NCBI GenBank assembly: GCA_003133265.1
Contig: PKWQ01000138.1
Coordinates: 388-8,996 of the forward strand
Direction of reading: 5' to 3'
Source: Acetobacteraceae bacterium
Lineage (GTDB): Bacteria > Pseudomonadota > Alphaproteobacteria > Acetobacterales > Acetobacteraceae
Length of the DNA: 8,609 nt
Below are positions 6,761 to 8,609 of the stretch, piece after piece (the first letter of the stretch is position 1; every line of letters begins with the position of its first letter). The notes below the pieces were generated by a model, which was given only the letters and a program-made list of their open reading frames with translations, made no database searches and was not told the origin of the DNA. The translations under genes were made by a program, and so were the position numbers.

Positions 6761-6774
6761 CACCGGACCCGGTG
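6761..6774. repeat. 14-base inverted repeat (possible operator)
   Basis: CACCGG-AC-CCGGTG, two perfect six-base arms around two bases, lies 107 bases before the aminotransferase. The spacer is too short for a stable RNA hairpin, so a dimeric regulator site is the more natural reading. In GC-rich DNA a repeat of this size can occur by chance, and no regulator gene is visible nearby. Confidence 0.35.
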
Positions 6775-6840
6775 ACGGGTTTGGCGGTCACGCTGGCCGA
6801 GCGCTTCGCCATTGGCCCGGCGACAGCCCCGCCCGACACG

Positions 6841-6848
6841 GCTAGGAT
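6841..6848 (+). promoter_or_regulatory. Possible -10 of the aminotransferase promoter
   Basis: GCTAGGAT matches the alphaproteobacterial -10 pattern GCTANAWC at most positions and would give a leader of about 25-30 bases. No good -35 is found at 16-18 bases, so this is only a candidate. Confidence 0.3.
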
Positions 6849-6880
6849 GGCCCCGACACCAGCCGAGGGGTATCGGGACA

Positions 6881-8185
6881 ATGAACGTGATCACCTGCAA
6901 TGACGCCGAACGCGCCCTGATCGACACCGCCAAGCGCGTCGTGCCGGGTGGCAGCTTCGGCAACCTGCCGGCTGACATCGTCATCCGCGAGGGCCGCGGC
7001 GGGCGGGTCTGGGACGAGAGCGGCAACGAGTATGTCGATTTCCTGCTCGGTTCGGGTCCGATGTTCATCGGCCACGCGCACCCGGATGTCACGGCTTCGG
7101 TGCTGGCGCAGGTGCCGCTGGGCACCACGTTCTTCGGCGCCAACCGGCACGGCATCCAACTGGCCGAGGCCATCGTCGATGCGGTTGCCTGCGCCGAGCA
7201 GGTGCGTTTCGTCTGCACCGGAACCGAGGCCGATCTGTATGCGATGCGCCTCGCCCGCGCCTTCCGCCGGCGCGACAAGATCCTGAAGTTCGAGGGCGGC
7301 TTCCACGGCATGGGCGACTACGCGCTGATGAGCATGGCGCCCAAGCAGCCCGGCAACTTCCCCCAGGCCATCCCGGACTCGGCGGGCATTCCGCGCAGCG
7401 TGCGCGACGAGGTGCTGATCGCCCCGTTCAACGACATCGAGACGATGACGAGCCTGATCCGCGAGCACAAGGACGAGCTGGCCGGCGTGATCGTCGAGCC
7501 GTTCCAGCGGCTGATCCCGCCGGCGCCGGGCTTCCTGGAGGCGCTGCGCAAGGTCACCGCCGAGCACGGCATCCCGCTGATCTTCGACGAGGTGGTCACC
7601 GGCTTCCGCTTCGCCTATGGCGGGGCGCAGGCATATTACGGCGTGGTTCCCGACATCTGCACCCTGGGCAAGATCGTCGGCGGCGGCTTTCCGCTGGCCG
7701 CGATCGCCGGACGCGCCGACATCATGGCGCATTTCGACCGCGCCGCCGTGGCCGAGGCGGATTTCCTGCCGCAGATCGGCACGCTGTCGGCCAATCCGGT
7801 CGCCGCCGCGGCGGGGCTCGCCACGCTGGAGGTGCTGCGACGCCCCGGCGCCTACGAACGCGCCTTCGCCAACGGCCGCGAACTGACCGGGCGGCTGGCG
7901 GAACTGCTGAAGCGCTCGGGGCTGCCGGCGCAGGTGATCGGCGAGCCGGTGCTGTTCGACGTGCTGTTCACCGACGAACCGGTGCGCGACTACCGCAGCT
8001 CGCTGCGGGCGGATGCGGCGCTGGGGCGCCAGTTCAACCGCCTGCTGCGCGAGCGCGGCATCTTCAAGGGCGAGACGAAATACTACGTCTCGCTGGCGCA
8101 CACCGACGCCGACATCCGCCACGCGGCCGAGGCCTGGGCATCGGCGCTGGACGCGCTGGTGGCGGAGCGCAAATCGGCGGGCTGA
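6881..8185 (+). CDS. Class III PLP-dependent aminotransferase, glutamate-1-semialdehyde-aminomutase-like
   Basis: The 434-residue protein is a fold type I, class III aminotransferase of the HemL-like branch. It shows RVVPGGSFGN (19-28), GSGPMFIGHAHP (57-68), TGTEADLYAMRLAR (113-126), the GGFHG turn (139-143), EPFQR (206-210), D236 in IFDEVVTGFR (PLP ring contact) and the Schiff-base lysine K264 in LGKIVGGGFPL. The start at 6881 is chosen because GAGGGG (6865-6870) precedes it by ten bases and residues encoded further upstream look non-coding. It is probably not the tetrapyrrole gene hemL: alphaproteobacteria make aminolevulinate with HemA (C4 route), and no heme genes are nearby. Aminotransferases of this branch also act on amino or keto acids and sugars. 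It is divergent from the oxygenase-Rid block and ends 20 bases from the convergent next gene. Its base composition is like the chromosome rather than like the block. The substrate is unknown. Confidence 0.88.
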   Translation: MNVITCNDAERALIDTAKRVVPGGSFGNLPADIVIREGRGGRVWDESGNEYVDFLLGSGPMFIGHAHPDVTASVLAQVPLGTTFFGANRHGIQLAEAIVDAVACAEQVRFVCTGTEADLYAMRLARAFRRRDKILKFEGGFHGMGDYALMSMAPKQPGNFPQAIPDSAGIPRSVRDEVLIAPFNDIETMTSLIREHKDELAGVIVEPFQRLIPPAPGFLEALRKVTAEHGIPLIFDEVVTGFRFAYGGAQAYYGVVPDICTLGKIVGGGFPLAAIAGRADIMAHFDRAAVAEADFLPQIGTLSANPVAAAAGLATLEVLRRPGAYERAFANGRELTGRLAELLKRSGLPAQVIGEPVLFDVLFTDEPVRDYRSSLRADAALGRQFNRLLRERGIFKGETKYYVSLAHTDADIRHAAEAWASALDALVAERKSAG

Positions 8186-8205
8186 GGCCGTCAGTCCCCC
8201 GTTCG

Positions 8206-8609
8206 TCAGCCCACCGGTCGCGAGCGCCACAGCGAACGGGCGTGCGCCACCGCCTCGGCCGGGTCTTCATCGATCCCGCAGGCGTACAGCGCCAGCGCGG
8301 CGGTGGCGATCACCGTCGCGCTGCCCGCCGCATCCTCCCGCCGGCCGCGCCAGACATCGAACAGCGCGTCGGCATCCTGCGCCTCGACCTGCCCGCCGGC
8401 ATCCGCCAGCGCCGGCCAGTGCTGTTCGGTGCGGCCCAGGACCGGATGCAGGGCATGCACGGCGAGCGGCCGGGCGCCGGTCCATTCCGCCTCGCCGCCG
8501 CCGCCTTTCAGCACCACCACGCGCCGGCGCCCCAGTTCCGCGGCGGTATCGAGATGCAGCGCGATGTAGGGCGGGTGGAACACCCCGTCGATCGAGGCCG
8601 ACGCGGCGG
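8206..8609 (-). CDS. TrpD2/YbiB-like glycosyltransferase family 3 protein, C-terminal part
   Basis: The frame runs off the right edge without a start; 133 C-terminal residues are visible (the GTG at 8583 is internal, since ASIDGVFHPPY reads through it). The sequence resembles the C-terminal half of the anthranilate-phosphoribosyltransferase fold as found in TrpD2/YbiB proteins: VFHPPYIALHLDTAAELG, the VVLKGGGGEAEW turn, a VWRG element and a closing ATAALALYACG helix followed by AVAHARSLWRSR. TrpD2 proteins have the TrpD fold but no anthranilate activity; E. coli YbiB binds nucleic acid. In alphaproteobacteria such genes often lie near nitrate or siroheme genes, but the upstream context is outside this window. 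The identification is from the overall pattern and is moderate. It converges on the aminotransferase, and the short gap leaves no room for a separate terminator. Confidence 0.6.
   Translation of the reverse strand, partial: AASASIDGVFHPPYIALHLDTAAELGRRRVVVLKGGGGEAEWTGARPLAVHALHPVLGRTEQHWPALADAGGQVEAQDADALFDVWRGRREDAAGSATVIATAALALYACGIDEDPAEAVAHARSLWRSRPVG

Larger units (their letters stand above)
6600..6880. other. Divergent intergenic region between oxygenase B and the aminotransferase
   Basis: These 281 bases separate two divergent genes and contain no convincing ORF. They hold a perfect FNR/FixK-type box, a possible -10 on the - strand at the right distance from it, a 14-base GC-rich dyad and a possible -10 close to the aminotransferase. 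The part around 6671-6720 is visibly A/T-richer than the genes on either side, as expected of a promoter region. Confidence 0.8.

Noticed and set aside
6842..8230. Long - strand open frame opposite the aminotransferase
   Set aside because: It is a GC-driven shadow; the + strand frame holds all PLP-enzyme motifs.
1..8609. tRNA, rRNA, CRISPR array, insertion sequence or prophage signs
   Set aside because: None was seen: no regularly spaced repeats, no transposase- or integrase-like frame, and genes cover almost the whole window.

Overview
The window looks like a piece of a GC-rich alphaproteobacterial chromosome, probably from the Rhodospirillales or a relative. The support is: GC around 73-75% in lines counted by hand from the housekeeping genes; a serC-serA operon whose leader matches the alphaproteobacterial serC RNA motif; a serC promoter with a TTGACC / CTAGGG pattern; and a perfect FNR/FixK-type box. 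The genus is not decided by what can be seen here.

Layout. (a) 1-1041, + strand: the C-terminal part of an SGNH-hydrolase-like protein, followed immediately by a small MmcQ/YjbR-family protein. (b) 1059-3892, - strand: the serine pathway operon serC-serA (phosphoserine aminotransferase, then phosphoglycerate dehydrogenase), five bases apart, preceded by a promoter and a compact two-hairpin leader that folds over the serC ribosome binding site. (c) 3995-6599, - strand: a three-gene block made of two same-sized, paralogous 2-oxoglutarate/Fe(II)-type oxygenases and a 399-residue two-domain Rid/YjgF protein with the architecture of chorismatases. (d) 6600-6880: a divergent intergenic region with a perfect TTGAT-N4-ATCAA box. 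(e) 6881-8185, + strand: a class III PLP aminotransferase resembling glutamate-1-semialdehyde aminomutase. (f) 8206-8609, - strand: the C-terminal end of a TrpD2/YbiB-like phosphoribosyltransferase-fold protein.

The serine genes are ordinary metabolism with a known leader RNA. The part worth a second look is the block 3995-8185. Two oxygenases and an unusual Rid protein are read one way and an aminotransferase the other way, around one FNR/FixK site. The three minus-strand genes are clearly less GC-rich than their neighbours and two of them use TTG or GTG starts. An aminotransferase, a Rid/chorismatase-fold enzyme and two amino-acid/small-molecule oxygenases would fit a small biosynthetic or degradative pathway for a hydroxylated metabolite, possibly expressed at low oxygen. 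The substrate cannot be read from the sequence.
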